Positions 13,118 to 26,379 of a stretch of DNA of 64,000 bases are shown here, piece after piece. Position numbers and translations under genes: made by a program. The stretch spans positions 120,332-184,331 of the forward strand of contig BCKQ01000007.1 of assembly GCA_001600695.1 (NCBI GenBank), given 5' to 3'. Position 1 is the first letter of the stretch. Each line of letters starts with the position of its first letter. The notes beneath the pieces were generated by a model. That model was not told the origin of the DNA, searched no databases, and was given only the letters and a program-made list of their open reading frames with translations. Source of the DNA: Ascoidea asiatica (Eukaryota; Ascomycota; Saccharomycetes; Ascoideales; Ascoideaceae).

Positions 13118-16100
13118 AATGAAAGCTGGTGAAGTTTGTATACAGTGAGTATTTAATAAAATCATACCAAAGACTTGAAGAGTAATAAAATTCTGTTTCT
13201 TTTTAAATTGATATGCAAGAACAAATAGTATTCATAATCATTTAACCCCATTAACCGTACCAAGTATAGACTTTAACTGATTTGAGAAGTAGAAGACGAA
13301 TTGAATATTCAAAAAGGTTCCAAACATTCAGTCACTTGAATAGATTCGCACTCTTAGGTGACTTTTAATTAATTATTTGACTAGTCTCAATTTAGTTTTA
13401 GTTTAAAATATACCCAGCATTAGCTGGTTTACTTGTAGTCGAAAGATAAAAAGCCGAAGTAAAAAACTATCAAGAATGTTTGATTTTGTTTCATAATTGA
13501 TCCTGAAAATAATTACCAATTTGAAATAATAATAAAGCATTTAACCTTAAACAACATGATTTGAGTGAAAATAAAATTAGAATAATGCGCCAGGAAGTAA
13601 GGTAAACAAAGAAACTCAAGATATCTAGAACATTCAAAATCATCGGAGTTTGGAAGCTCATAGTACTAAAAATATTACCTCATGAATATTTTATAATTTT
13701 TCTTTCCGAGGTGCTTTTATTATTTATTAATGTTTTTGAGTTAAAAATTTTTTTCGGGAATTGAAGGTATTTGCTGAAATAAAGTTAGCTGCTGAGTTGA
13801 AGGTAGCTCTTTTCAAAAGGCACAATATTATTCCGAGTTAAACTTTCAAGAATATTTCCATATCCTGTATAAGCAATATTATCATTTACTTAGTTGGAAG
13901 TATGCATTTCAATTATTGAAATTAATTTTTCTTTTTCATTTTCTCTTTCAATTAGAAGAGCAGGTAAACTTTGAAACTTCAGAGAATCCTTTATTTTTGA
14001 AAAACAACTGTTTCTTTTGTCTATCAATTAGAAATAGTTTATGCTGTATTACCTCTTTTCTTCAATTAAATTTTCAGCAAGTTATAGTCCAATAAATCAT
14101 CTTTTTGTAATAATTTGGAGATCTTTTCTTTCTCCTGTATTCAAGGAACATTGGCTAAATATAGGAAGTAATAATTAGGTAATGATTACCATTTTCAGAA
14201 CAATTTAAAACAGTTCACTAGTCATAATGTAAATAAGATGAAGTTCAACCAATAATGTAGACCTAAAGATACAATCAGTTTAAATTCTGGTTTTTGACAG
14301 GATTTTTACATTTGTTCATGAATTTCAAAGTTTCCTAAAATTTTGATCAAAAACCGACCTAATATATTAATAATAATTTGAACTCCTCTTTTCTTTGTTG
14401 AACACTGATCTCTTAGTAATGTTGTACAGGAATTTCAAAATACTTCCTTCTGTAATTTTCTTTTGACTTTTTTACCAACGAAAAGTATGGTGATTGGAGA
14501 AACAATAACTGAATGAAAACTTATTACTTGAAAGAGAGCTAACTCAAAAAACCTTTTGAAACCAAAATACTGATGACTCTTCGTTAATGAGTAAAATTTT
14601 ATTGTCAAGGAGGATCCTTCTGGATTTTATATTGTAAATATTTCTGGATATTTTTAACTCTCTTAGCATATTCTTAGGCTAAAAGATAAAGTTCATCAAG
14701 AAAAGCAAATTTGTTGAATGATGAACATTTAATAAGTTCTAAAAAGTTGTAAAAGAAGAAAAATATTGATGATGCAAAACATATCTAAAGCCTCAGTATG
14801 TTTGTCAGATTATTGAAAAGCTAGAAATAAAATAGGATATATTTTTTAAGCAAACTATACTTTTCTTGAACTTACTTTTGAAACAGAAAGTAAAAAAGCC
14901 AGAGAAAATAACAATAATTTTCTTAGAAAGTATGTTTAGATAATTTGCTCAACTATACTCCTGAAGCAAATATTCCTTAACTATGAAAGCTTTTCCAGCT
15001 TAAGAATAGCTATAGAATATTATCTTCGAAAAATTTAATAGAGAAAATTATAGAAAAGTAAAAAATCAAAATTGGGAATATTTTTGGAAGAAAATAGTGA
15101 AATAAAATAGTGAAATTGTGCAATAGCAATGCTATCCCTTTATTATATTCATATCCCTTGTCCTTTATCCTTCACTTCTTCAGTTCTGCCTGTTTAATTT
15201 CCCGGTAAAACCACGTTCACCAATTTCAATTCAAACCCCAAAACCAGCGTCTGTGGAAAGATGCGCATAAGCAGCCATATACGCCAATGCACGTTTTGAG
15301 TCCTGTGCACATTCTTTGGCGTCTCAAAAAAGTTGCGTTGATCTCCATTTTGCTGCAAAAAGTCAAGAAACTTAACTTCATTTCAACGCAAGTCTTGCTC
15401 CCATTTTACCAACAGTTACAGTTAAGGTTAAATTATTTCTCTCCTTCACCAGGTATGAAGAACCATCACTTCCGAAGCATATTGATAGTTGATGTCTTTG
15501 ATGTCTTTGAATTGAAACAAAAGAATGAAAACCAATTTGTCAGAGTCTTTTGTTATTATTAGCCTCTAGCTTGAAATGATTGAAAGAGCTTCTCAATAAT
15601 TTCAAAGAACCAAGAAAAACATCACTATTTTGAGCCCAGCTCATTTATAATTATAATCACCATTATTATATCCGGGGACTATAGTACTTTATCTAAGGAA
15701 AGTATTGAAGACTTTCTTTATGCTGAGTTCAATCAATGATTGTTATTAGCTTTATAGTTTTAAATATAACTAGCAAATATGAGACAATTTTGACCTTCTC
15801 TTTAGGAATATTTAATGAAATTTCATACTTATTAGAAAATTAATTTGTAAAATCATTATTTCGATTCTTAAGTAGAAATCTCTTAAAATAGCAGTTCAAA
15901 GTATCCAAATTGCTGAAATATTTTTGAACTTTCCGAGATATTAATGAAATTAAGTGAAATTTAATGAAAAATAATGAAAATATTGAAAATATCGAAATTT
16001 ATCAAAAACAATAATCAATAAATAACATGTAAATTTGATAAATGCTGTTAAGAGCATATAACATCTCCTTTTATACCCCGATATTTATCAGCCTTTTTGG

Positions 16101-17869
16101 GATTAATCAATTGATTAGCCTCATGTCTTCGAAAAGCAGCATAATAATTTAATAAATATTAATTAAAAAATCAATATCATTGAAGTTGAAACATATCACA
16201 CCAGCATTACAGCTTCAATTTACTAAGCTTGACTATTTGAATGAACACTCATAATAAAGTTTTTAATTACGAATATAGGTAGGGGGTAGTTAATAGTTTA
16301 AAACTTTTGGATATCCTACCGGAACTTTATCATCTCCATAGAACTCAATTACCAGGCAATGATCTAATCATCTAACAGTAGAATTCTACCATATTGCATA
16401 TAATCAAATTAGTCTAATTTTTGAGAAATTAACCTTGATAGATTGATTTTTAGCTTGAAATTTGATCCGACATAACAGCCTTCTTTCAGAAAGTAAAAAA
16501 ACCGATTCAAGAAAGTATCAATTCAGAAACAAATCTAGCGAAGAACTTGCTTATCTGAACCACATTATTTCAAAACTATGCTTCAACACCATCCTTCAGC
16601 ACCATCTTTCAACATCATTCTTCGGCATCATTCTTCAACATCAATATTTGACATCAATCTTCCAAAATATCATCTTTCACCTTGTAGTTTGTTCTTAATT
16701 TGAAACACACTCAAGGATAACGCCTGAAAAGAACGTTTTTAGTAAATACATCATCATTATCATAAACAAAGGGAAGTATACTCCTTTTCCTTATTGTAAA
16801 AAAAGCTTCTCCTAAAGAACATTGTAAAATGGTGTAAAATACCGAACTAGAAATCTCCTTCATCTTCAGCAATCTTAACAAGCATTAAGGAAAGAAGCTA
16901 TCATAATATTTTTTTTGAGTAAAAACAGCTGATAAAGAAACTGTTTTCATGACTTACGTTCTGCAATTTTCATATATCATAGGAAAGATAATTATCAGAA
17001 GACCTAAATCAGCAACAATAAAAGAGAAGAAACAACTAACACTAGGAAAATAGAAAAAAGAAAAAAAAAAAAACTATAAAGGGGATATAATATCTATTTA
17101 TTGATATATCTATAAGAATGATTTCACATACATAAAAGTATTGACTTTCCTCTTTTCATTATAAAAATGCTTAAAAGATATAATTTGAGATTTAGAAGAA
17201 TTTTAAATCATTTAAGAAACAGAATGATTAAAAAACAACTAATGAAATTGAAAGCAAAAGAGGTGAAAAAGAAGCAAAAAAGAAGCAAAATAAAGTAAAT
17301 GAAAAATTCTTTCAAAGCTACCCCTTTCTGATACATCCTGTATTTATACAGGATATACATTTTATTGTAAATTTGTATCTTCAGAGAGAGATTTTTAAGC
17401 AAATAAAAACAAACTATAAAACTTTCATTTTAAGTAAAAGTAAAGTAAAAGAAGAAGAAAATGAAAATAAAAAAAGAAGATGAAAAATAAGAAAAGAGAA
17501 AAGAAAAAAGGTTATAAATAATTGATAATAATTAGTAATAGCTATCCAAAATCAACAAAAAAAATATGTTCTTTTCTTAAATACTATTATATGCTTATTT
17601 GCAATTTGTTTTTTCATCAAAAAAACTCTTTTATCCACTTTGAAATATTGAAGATAATTCAGATTCCACTACTCAAGAACCAAATTATCGACTGAGAAGA
17701 AAAAAAAGATAAAAAAAAAGAATAAAAAAGTAGAAGAAGAATTTTATGCCCTTTCAGAATAAAGGAATTGGTTTAAAATAAGGAACAAAATTGTATATAA
17801 AAAAACGCAAAAATTGAATATATAAATACTGACTCTATTTTTTCTCAGTACTGTATTTATTTGTAATTT

Positions 17870-18540
17870 TCTAGGAGCACTAGGCCCTCCCCACAAAGGG
17901 AAATGTGCATGCACGGGTCACTCTGGTTTCATGCTCCTCAAGGCGGGTGCATGCCTACATCCTAGAAAGTGCGTGATAATAGGCGTCAGTTTTGCATTTG
18001 AGGCACAGTGGTTGCAAATCAGGAACTTTTCAGCCACAAAAAGCAAATAAAAGATAAAATAACCGCGGCTGTTGGATTTGGGGCTTTGTTTCAGCGGCAC
18101 AAAATCGCTGGGGTGTTTCAAAAGAGCTTAGTATCGCTCAGTACCACAATTTGTGATATATTGCTTTTTACAGCTCTGTCTGTGATAAAATTAGATACCA
18201 CCAGTCTGGGTAGTACTGTTTTTGCTTGTAAATGATGAAAATAGCTGTGCTACACGGCACACGCACTCTTTCACATGTCTTATGAGGCTCCATTGTGCAT
18301 TTGCACCCCTACCGCCAACAATCAACAAACACACAAACGCAAACGCAAACACAATTACAATCACAATCATTCTTCCATTTGCGTCGACCAAGCTGGCAAT
18401 GCGTATTTTCCAGCACGCACATTTCCCACGCTCTATTTATTCACTATTCAACAAGATGTTTTTGGGTCTCCTTTTTACACATTTGGGCTTTATGGTTTTT
18501 ATTAGTGAGCTGGTGCTATCTGTACTGAAATTTACCAAGC
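17870..18540. promoter_or_regulatory. G+C-richer island in gene desert (orphan promoter candidate)
   Basis: This segment contrasts sharply with the flanking AT-rich DNA. It contains many G+C-rich words (GCATGCACGGG, AAGGCGGGTGCATGC, CCGCGGC, GCACACGCAC) and an AAACGC repeat near 18330-18350. Several overlapping short frames cross it on both strands, as expected of G+C-rich non-coding DNA, and none looks like a protein. Similar islands elsewhere in the window lie upstream of real genes, so by analogy it may be a promoter or enhancer of an unseen transcript. Confidence 0.35.
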
Positions 18541-20301
18541 AAATTCACTAGCAATTTTATTGGCAAGTTTATTACCAAGTTTATTAGGCAAATTTATTAA
18601 AACATTTATTACCGAATTCATTCATTCTCTCTTCCAAAAAAACATAAATATATTTTTGTTGAAACTTTTGATGTTAGGCTTTAATGGCCTAAGAATTATT
18701 CATTATAATTTATTTACTTTTATTAACACTTTTATAGTTCTCGAAAATTTCAAGAATTAAAGCCTTCTGTATTATCTTTTCCTTCAAATATAGGATTAGA
18801 TACTTTTTGTTATCCCCTATTTTAAAAAATCTAAAATCTTTGATATTTTTTCGTTGATATTTGCTCTTTTTTATTTTCTTTTTAAATAAAATGTAAGATT
18901 TAATATATATGTTATTTCAATTAGAATACAATTTATATTCTTAACAAAAAATGTGGTATAGATTATCCTTTTTTCTTTTCTCAGAAATTGGATTTAACTA
19001 TTAAGTTATACAATTTTTTTTACTTTTATTATCATATTTAATCAATTAAAAGAAAATCTTTTATATTATATATTAATATTGAATTTTATATTGATTTTCT
19101 TTATTATATTCGAATCCTGAAATTATAATAAATTTGTTATTTTCAGAAGAGAATTTTAATTAAACATAATCATTATACTATTCAATAGGGTATATGCTAA
19201 ATGTTTTGATAGATTCTAACAAAGACTTGTTAATCACCAGTTCTTCTAAGCTATTACAGTTTATAAAGTAATAACAATGAGAAGAAAAGAATAAACAAAA
19301 AAAGAGGATGAAGAATAGTATCAAACATACATTTTATTGGGTTAATAAGATGGTATATAAACTTCATCAATGATCTATGGAAGCCATATATTCTTTAATC
19401 AAGTTGCACATTTTTATTAAAGATTCTTAAAAATACATTCTCATTATTCATTACTAAAGCTTTTTCAATCAAATTCATGAAATTTTACCATTTCAATAAA
19501 GATTCTTTATGATTAAGTTACTTTATTTTGATTATGATTTTAACTGATTCAATTAATCAAGCAAGCAATCAATCAGACAAGGCATAAATCAAAAAATCTA
19601 TCAATTAATTAAGGCAAACCAAACCATACCAAACCAAATCTAATCAAATCTAATCTAATCAGTTCTATCACATTACAACATATTCTTATTTCATTCAATT
19701 AATATCATGGTTATGATTATTGTTCTTAATGCTACTTTTTATTGGGTTATTTTTTCTGTAAAAGTTGAGAATCTTTTCAGTTTAATAATAAAGTTTAATA
19801 TTATCAAATAATAATATCCTCCTATGATCATGTCATCATATAATCTCCCAATTATATTTCTTGAAGTTGTATGGATTAATCTTTTCTTGTACTTTTTCAA
19901 AAATAAGCTTTTTGATGGTTTTTGAAATTTTGAAAAACCGAACCCCTACAAATTATAATTTTTAAAAAAGTTAATGCACTTAATCAATTATCAAGGGTCC
20001 AATAATTAATAATTGAACCTAAAGGTTGTAATAGATGTAATGGATGTATTGGATATGACGGATGTAATAGACTAAATGGTGATTTAGGATTATTATCAAG
20101 AAATTATTAGATTCTTTTTCTTTTTCGTTTTGTTTAGTATTTTTTTCTTAAATTCAAGTAAAAAACAAAGAGAAATATAAAAGATTTTCAAGCATTTAAA
20201 AGAATTAAAATGAATTTCAAAGTAATACAAATGAGATTGTATTTAAAAAAGAGGATTTTTATATAAACAAAGCATTAAAAGACATGTTTTATTTAATAAG
20301 G

Positions 20302-20478
20302 TTAATCAATACTTACATTACTTTTTTCATAAATGAATTCTTTAATATATTTTTCAGATTTTTCATCAATTTGTTTATACAATAATTTATTGAAAAAGAG
20401 AATCAACCCAAACCAAAAGAAAGGTAATATATCAATCAGTTCAATTAAGGTAATAAATAAAGTTATAATGATATAGTT
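20302..20478 (-). other. Possible unannotated exon with GTAAGT donor
   Basis: On the minus strand a frame with protein-like composition runs from just after a TAA to a stop at 20302: a hydrophobic stretch (LIDILPFFWFGLILFFNKLL) followed by a charged tail (YKQIDEKSEKYIKEFIYEKS). It has no ATG. Directly after the Asn codon following that tail lies GTAAGT (20316-20311), a plausible 5' splice site. About 200 bp further on, around 20080-20000, the minus strand has a TTTAG acceptor-like site and a short open stretch. I could not find a matching upstream acceptor. This may be one exon of a spliced membrane protein gene, or a decayed gene fragment. Confidence 0.25.
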
Positions 20479-21559
20479 TTAATGAGTTTTTGATTTTTAA
20501 GGTAATGAAAAAGAGAAAAAATAGGTAAAAATAAATGAAAATAAGTGAAAATAAGAGAAATAAGACAAAAAGGAAAAGAAGAAAGAAAAAGAAGAAGATA
20601 ATGTGAGTGGTAAGGTTAATACTCATCATTATTTAATTAAGCTTTTCAAAGAATTTAAGAATTGATCGTATGATGATGGTATAAAATATTGATATTAATT
20701 TTAATAATCTTTGAGATGAATGATGAATATGATGAATATTTTTAATTGATAAAACAATAAAGAAAAACAAAACAGAGTAAATTATATTTCATAGATTATA
20801 GATTTTAATTTGAATGCTAATAAAAGTTCTCATTACTTGAGAAAAAACAATCAAAGATATAAGCTTATTAATCTATTCTAATAGAGTAAGTAAGTAAGTA
20901 AGTAGGTAAGTAAATAAGTAAGTTTATACTGGATGTATACTGGATACCTTTAATATCATAAGATAATAGAAACCTCGGTATAGTTATACAAATCAATGAT
21001 TTCAATGATTTAATGAAACTTAATTTGAAAGAGAGTCAATTCAATTTAATATCTTAATTTTATTTTTTATATACTCTCTTTATACTTTTAATAAGTTATA
21101 TTCCAAGTCAAAAATAATCAAATGGACATAAATTAATAAGCTTATAAAAATTAATAATTGTAATTAAAGGAGTTAAAATTTATAAATAATGATAACATGC
21201 TAAACTAAAATTTTAATAAAAAGATAATAAAATAATAATAATCATTCATTTATTTTTGCAAAAAAATCAAAATTTTTTGGTAAGAAATTGTTCGAAATAA
21301 AAATTGTGAGTTTCAAATAGTATTCCAGCAAGTTTTTATAATGAGAAGATCTTCTCTTTCAATAACTTACTTTTATCATCATTATATCATTATAATTATC
21401 ATTATCATTATTATTGTGCTTAATATTATTATCATAAAATGCTTATCCTACAGATTATATAATCCTTATATTCAACATATTAATTATATTCACCATATTT
21501 ATTATATTTACTATGTAAGATTACAAGGACTGCAAAAGTTACAAAGATTGTAAAAATAT

Positions 21560-23100
21560 AAAAAAGTGCAACCGAAGCTGAATGCCGTGCACAGGAAAAC
21601 ACCTCCAAAAGCACTGAAATACACCGAGGCACGGCAACAGGGCTAGGCGTAGCCACGGCAGACTACGGTACTCCGCCTGAAACATGCATTTCCACACACG
21701 CGGCCAAACGGTGCATCTCCCACGTTAATTGGCCAAGCCTGAGATTGAAAAGGAGATAAATTGAAAAATTAAATGCAACCTTGAAAATTCTACTTCAGTG
21801 GTTATTTTTAATTGAAATTGGTAGTTATATGAAATATTTGTTAACTGATTGGTGCAAAAGAAAAAGAAAAGTGGTTATTTGAAATATGGTGTGTTTGTAC
21901 AAACTTTGTAGAGATAATTAATATTTCAAGATCATCGTTAATAATTACCATTTTTGATATTTGTAATCATCGATGCACAACAAACTGAGTAGTGGTGGTT
22001 GCTAACCGCCACACACGTATGGACCGCCTTGCCCAGACAAAACTTAGGTTGCAAAAAATGGGTGGTGGGCAGTGGAGGTGGGCAGTGTGCAGTAGGTTAT
22101 AGATTTAATACATGGTTTTGGCTTTAGGAAACCTTGAAAAACAATTAGGCCACAGAACCCCACCCCCTCTTCCTCCGGGACTGGGAAAGGTACGACATGA
22201 AGCTCGTGGCTGGTGTGTGTTCGCCGGATGTCCCAACGAAACGTCACAAGCTCTTTTTATTATGAATTTTCTCGTTTGAGAACGTGTGAATAGTTGGATT
22301 TTTTTATTGTCACTTTCATTTTCAGCTTTATTTCATTTTGTTTCGTTTCATTTTTGTGGCTGGGAATTCTGGGCGTGAGGATAAAAAGCAAGAGAATTTG
22401 AAACCGAAGGAGAGGTGGAAAGAAGCCGAGGGTTAGTTCTGCCGAGGTTACTCCCCTCCTGAATACATGGTTTATGAATTTAACTTTCAAAAGCGATCAG
22501 AAAAAATCTAAAAAGATCAAAAGAATTAAAAAGAATCCGAAAAGACCTTAAACAAACAGAAAGAACTGAAAAGCCTTGAAGAAAGATTTGACTCTTTTGA
22601 AAGATGAATCTGCTGCAATTGCTATTAATCAATTTAGGTACAATAATATAATAATATTACAATACACAGCCTAACTAATTCCACAAACAAGGACTTGAAA
22701 GTATTGAAAGTCATGAAAGCCAAGAACTGAACTGGATAGAAATCATTTTTTGTTGCTTGAAAAGGTAACAGAAAAAGAGACTTGAGAATCGTCGCTAGGA
22801 TGTTGAAAGCGGAACCCCTTTCTTTTGCGTTACGTTTGCGTTTTTGAATTCAATTCAATTGAGATACGATTTGATTTATTCCCACCACCCACCACCATTG
22901 AATCCTAGACACGAACACGAACCCAACCACAAACGGACCACTTTCTCCATGGTATCACTGCAAATACTGGAAATACTGCAAATAACAAGATTACAACAGC
23001 AACAGCAACAGCAGCATCACAGCCCACCGGAACAAATCGCTATCAAATCACAGCTTTGAAACCTTGAAACTTTGAAACTGGTGATGCAAATCTGTTTTAG
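21560..23100. promoter_or_regulatory. G+C-richer intergenic island, probable upstream region of the 24535 gene
   Basis: Three blocks (about 21570-21740, 21965-22260 and 22780-23080) are much richer in G+C than the flanks. They contain CACG-, GTGGTGGGCAGTGGAGG- and CCACCACCCACC-type words plus CAG/CAA repeats (about 22995-23020). No frame across them resembles a protein. By analogy with other upstream islands in this window it is probably cis-regulatory; the next plus-strand gene starts 1.4 kb away. Confidence 0.35.
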
Positions 23101-24534
23101 TGCCAACAACCTTAAAATAAAAAAACGTAATAAACATAAAAATATAAAAAGTATTTGCATTTCCACTGCTTAACCAACCGTAAGTCAAAAACTAAATATC
23201 CAATATCCAATATCTAATATTAAAACTATTTCAAGTTGCAATTGAAATGGAAATGGAATTGGAATTGGAATAAACCACAATACTTAATACTTGTTTCTTT
23301 CTTTATTTTCTTTATTTCTTTATTTTCATAAGGAAATAATATTCCGATATCGTAATTTGATAGAAAATGGACCTTTTCCAATTACAAATCAACATTAAAA
23401 TCTTTTCACAAGCAAACTGAATTTAATCCATTCACTTTTCTTTTATGTTTCAAATCATTCGGCAATTTCTTGTTTTTTCTTCTCTTTTCTTCTCTTTTCT
23501 TCTCTTTTCTTGTCTTTTTTAGTCTTTTCTTGTTTATTCTTGTTTTTTCTCACCTTTTTGATTTATTTTCTTAATATTTTCTTAATATTTTCTTAATATT
23601 CTCTAGGTTTTATCTCGTTTTCGGCTTGTTATTACTAAACTTCTTGTTGTTATTTTTATTATTATTTTTTTTTATCCTTGGGTTAAAATTATCATCAAGA
23701 ATGTGAATTATTATATCATCATTATATTTTCTAAGTAAATATATTAAATATATTGAATCATTGATTAATTTTCTATTTGTTTTCTTCTTTTAACTCTGTT
23801 GTTATTCCTGTTCTTGTTCTTGTTCTTGTTCTTGTTGTTAATCATGGTTCCAATTCTCGTAAATTCTTCTTTGCTTTTTATTATATCATATCATATTATA
23901 TCATGAATAGTATAAAATCATATCATTTCATATCATTTCATTTCATACCATTTCATATCGTATTATAATATAGTTCAAATCTAATTCAAATCTAAATCAA
24001 TCTCAAAGCAAAATTAAAGCAATATTGAAACTTATTTAGACATCCTTAAACAAAACAAACATTTATTATTAAATGTTATTAAATGTTATTAAAATCTATT
24101 TAAAATTGAGAGAAGTAAACTATTGAAAAATTTATATACTGTATCTTAACTTGTATATAACTTTTATTATATATATATACTTGTATATATTTTATACATA
24201 TATATTTTATACATATATATCTTACTTATAAAAATCATTTTAGCCGGGGTTAATTGAATATTTATTTATTTTTAAGCCTTATAAATTATAAAAGTAATTT
24301 TCATTCTCTTCATATATTATTATTTCTTTATTTCATATAAAAGGAATTCATTTCTTCCATTTATCTATTCATTCATTCATTCATTTAATCTTTAACCTCA
24401 ATTATATCATATCATATCATATTATATTATATTATACTATACTATTTCATATCACATCATATCATATCATATCATATCATATCAAATACCATATCATCTT
24501 ACATTTCAATGAATAGTTATTATAATTAATTATT

Positions 24535-25086
24535 ATGGCAAATATAATGGATGCTCAAATCATTTTACCATTAAATTCAAATCAAATTTATACTGCTAGA
24601 GGTCCGGTATTTATTGGTACTGAACCAACATTAATTTTATTTAGAGATTTTAATTTAAATAATAAAAATTTAAAAAAAGTTAATATAACTTCAGAATTAA
24701 AAAATCAAATTATTGATAAAAATATTTTAGTTGGAATTTTTCATCTTGAAAAAAATTCATTAAAAACTTTAGAAAATATAAATGATTATAATGATTTAAA
24801 TTTAAATTCTTTTAATAATAATCATAATAACAACAACATTAATGATTTAAATAATTTTATTCAAAATAATTATACTGAAACTTTTTTACATTATATTACT
24901 TGTGATCCAATAAGTTTTGATATTATGCCAAATGATTATGAATTAAGAAATGTAAAAATTAATTATCAAATTAATTTAATTGGTTCAAGAGATTTTATAT
25001 TTAAAGGTTATTATTATTTTGTTTTTACAACTTCTTTAAATTTTGGTGCAAAAAGAATTAGAAGTGATATTTTTTTTGTTAATTAA
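24535..25086 (+). CDS. Unknown 183-residue protein
   Basis: A complete 183-residue plus-strand ORF preceded by an AT-rich leader. The N-terminal third (MDAQIILPLNSNQIYTARG) and C-terminal third (NYQINLIGSRDFIFKGYYYF) look like beta-strand-rich folded protein. Between them, at about residues 85-110, is an Asn/His low-complexity insert of the kind seen in other proteins here. There is no signal peptide or membrane helix. I do not recognise a family. It is convergent with SSN8, with 243 bp between the stop codons. Codon use matches the neighbours, so I take it as a genuine, fast-evolving yeast gene. An alternative start is Met5; I kept the first ATG. Confidence 0.7.
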   Translation: MANIMDAQIILPLNSNQIYTARGPVFIGTEPTLILFRDFNLNNKNLKKVNITSELKNQIIDKNILVGIFHLEKNSLKTLENINDYNDLNLNSFNNNHNNNNINDLNNFIQNNYTETFLHYITCDPISFDIMPNDYELRNVKINYQINLIGSRDFIFKGYYYFVFTTSLNFGAKRIRSDIFFVN

Positions 25087-25329
25087 TATTCCATTATTTT
25101 ATTATTCATTATAAATCTTTCATTTTTTTACTTTTATTTATTACATTTCTCATTATATTATTCATTATATTATTCATTATAGTTCTCATTATATATATAT
25201 ATTTTATTTGTCATGTTAGTTAGTTAGTTAGTTCATCAATTCATTCAATATTTTTTTTCATATTTTTTTCATATTTCTCAGATTTTTTATATCTATTTTT
25301 GTATATAATATATTGAATGATTTTTTTTT

Positions 25330-26379
25330 TTATCTATTTAATAAAAGATATTGTAATTGTTTTTTAATTAAATTTTCATCAAAATTATTCCATGATTCAT
25401 ATAATGATAAAATCTCTTGAATTGATTCAATAATTTCTTGTAAATTAATATTTGAAAATGCTAAAAAATTATTCAAAAAAACTAATTTTTCATTATATAT
25501 TTGATATAAGTTTGAATTTGGATTAGAATTTGGATTTAAATTGGGATTTAAATTTGGACTAGAAAATTCATTTGATGATTCATTATATAACTCATTTGAT
25601 AAATCATTTGAAAATTCATTTGGATCACTTGATTGATCATTTAATTCATTTAATTTAATAATAATTGTTAAATAAATTGAAGAAATTGCAATAATATGAG
25701 GTGGAAATAATAATAATAAATCTGAAATATAAGAATCATTAATAATTGACCAAGATAATTGTAAATCATCATTTGATAATTGAATATTTTTAAAATTATT
25801 ATTTGATATTGAAATTGATTTATTTTTAGATAAAATTGAATTAAAATTATAATTTTCAAATAAACTTTTCAATTGAATTAAAGATTTATATGGATGATAA
25901 ATAATTAAATAATTATTTAATTCTTCAATTAAATAAAATTCAAATTCTGCTAATTTTGTTAAATCATTTGGTATATATTCTGGCCATAAATTTCTTGATT
26001 CATTTAAAATTGTTCTAATATGTATTGGATTTTCTTCAATTTTACATGATAAATAAATTGATGTTGAAATTAATAAATATAAATTAATTTCTTTAAAATT
26101 AACATTTATCAAAAATCTTTTAATATAAATTATTGAAGTTGCAATTGGTAAAATTGATTTTATATTTAATTTTCTTGATAATTTTAATATACAATTATTT
26201 AAATATATTTTCATATTTGTATTATATAAAATATATTTAAATTGATCATTAATTGGTAATTGATTTGATAAATATAATTCTCTTTCTTGAGTATTTAAAT
26301 CTAATTTTTTTTGCATTAATTGTTCTCTTGTCATTTGCCATTTATTTCTTTGAGTTGAATTCCAATAATTTGCACTCAT
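25330..26379 (-). CDS. SSN8: Cyclin C, Mediator kinase-module subunit
   Basis: A 349-residue cyclin. The N-terminus (MSANYWNSTQRNKW) matches the conserved start of yeast Ssn8/Srb11 and metazoan cyclin C. The first cyclin box follows at about 45-150 (IATSIIYIKRFL, then LISTSIYLSCKIEENP, which carries the conserved Lys-Ile-Glu-Glu), and the second box at about 160-330 (WSIINDSYISDLLLLFPPH, then IAISSIYLTIII). Cyclin C partners Cdk8 (Ssn3) in the Mediator kinase module and represses transcription of many stress and nutrient genes. A low-complexity Ser/Asn/Pro insert at about 242-298 interrupts the second box and is not expected in other species. The gene is divergent from YRB1, sharing a 968-bp promoter region. 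Confidence 0.9.
   Translation of the reverse strand: MSANYWNSTQRNKWQMTREQLMQKKLDLNTQERELYLSNQLPINDQFKYILYNTNMKIYLNNCILKLSRKLNIKSILPIATSIIYIKRFLINVNFKEINLYLLISTSIYLSCKIEENPIHIRTILNESRNLWPEYIPNDLTKLAEFEFYLIEELNNYLIIYHPYKSLIQLKSLFENYNFNSILSKNKSISISNNNFKNIQLSNDDLQLSWSIINDSYISDLLLLFPPHIIAISSIYLTIIIKLNELNDQSSDPNEFSNDLSNELYNESSNEFSSPNLNPNLNPNSNPNSNLYQIYNEKLVFLNNFLAFSNINLQEIIESIQEILSLYESWNNFDENLIKKQLQYLLLNR

Larger units (their letters stand above)
12711..24534. other. 11.8-kb gene desert with orphan promoter-like islands
   Basis: I found no complete gene here. The features seen are a perfect 15-bp hairpin (13082-13117), G+C-richer islands at about 15180-15480, 17870-18540 and 21560-23100, a possible unannotated minus-strand exon (20302-20478), and many simple repeats: AAGT-type at 20885-20922, a TTTTCTTCTC-type run near 23470-23515, TTCTTG units near 23810-23840, and CATAT/ATATC units at 24402-24488. 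The 21.6-23.1 kb island probably serves the gene at 24535. The others have no visible target, so non-coding RNA genes cannot be excluded. Confidence 0.5.

Noticed and set aside
18191-18551. Four overlapping ORFs on both strands
   Set aside because: Mutually overlapping frames in a G+C-rich island; none protein-like.
20441-20629. 62-codon Phe/Leu-rich minus ORF
   Set aside because: Translation of a pyrimidine-rich tract; no membrane-protein pattern beyond low complexity.
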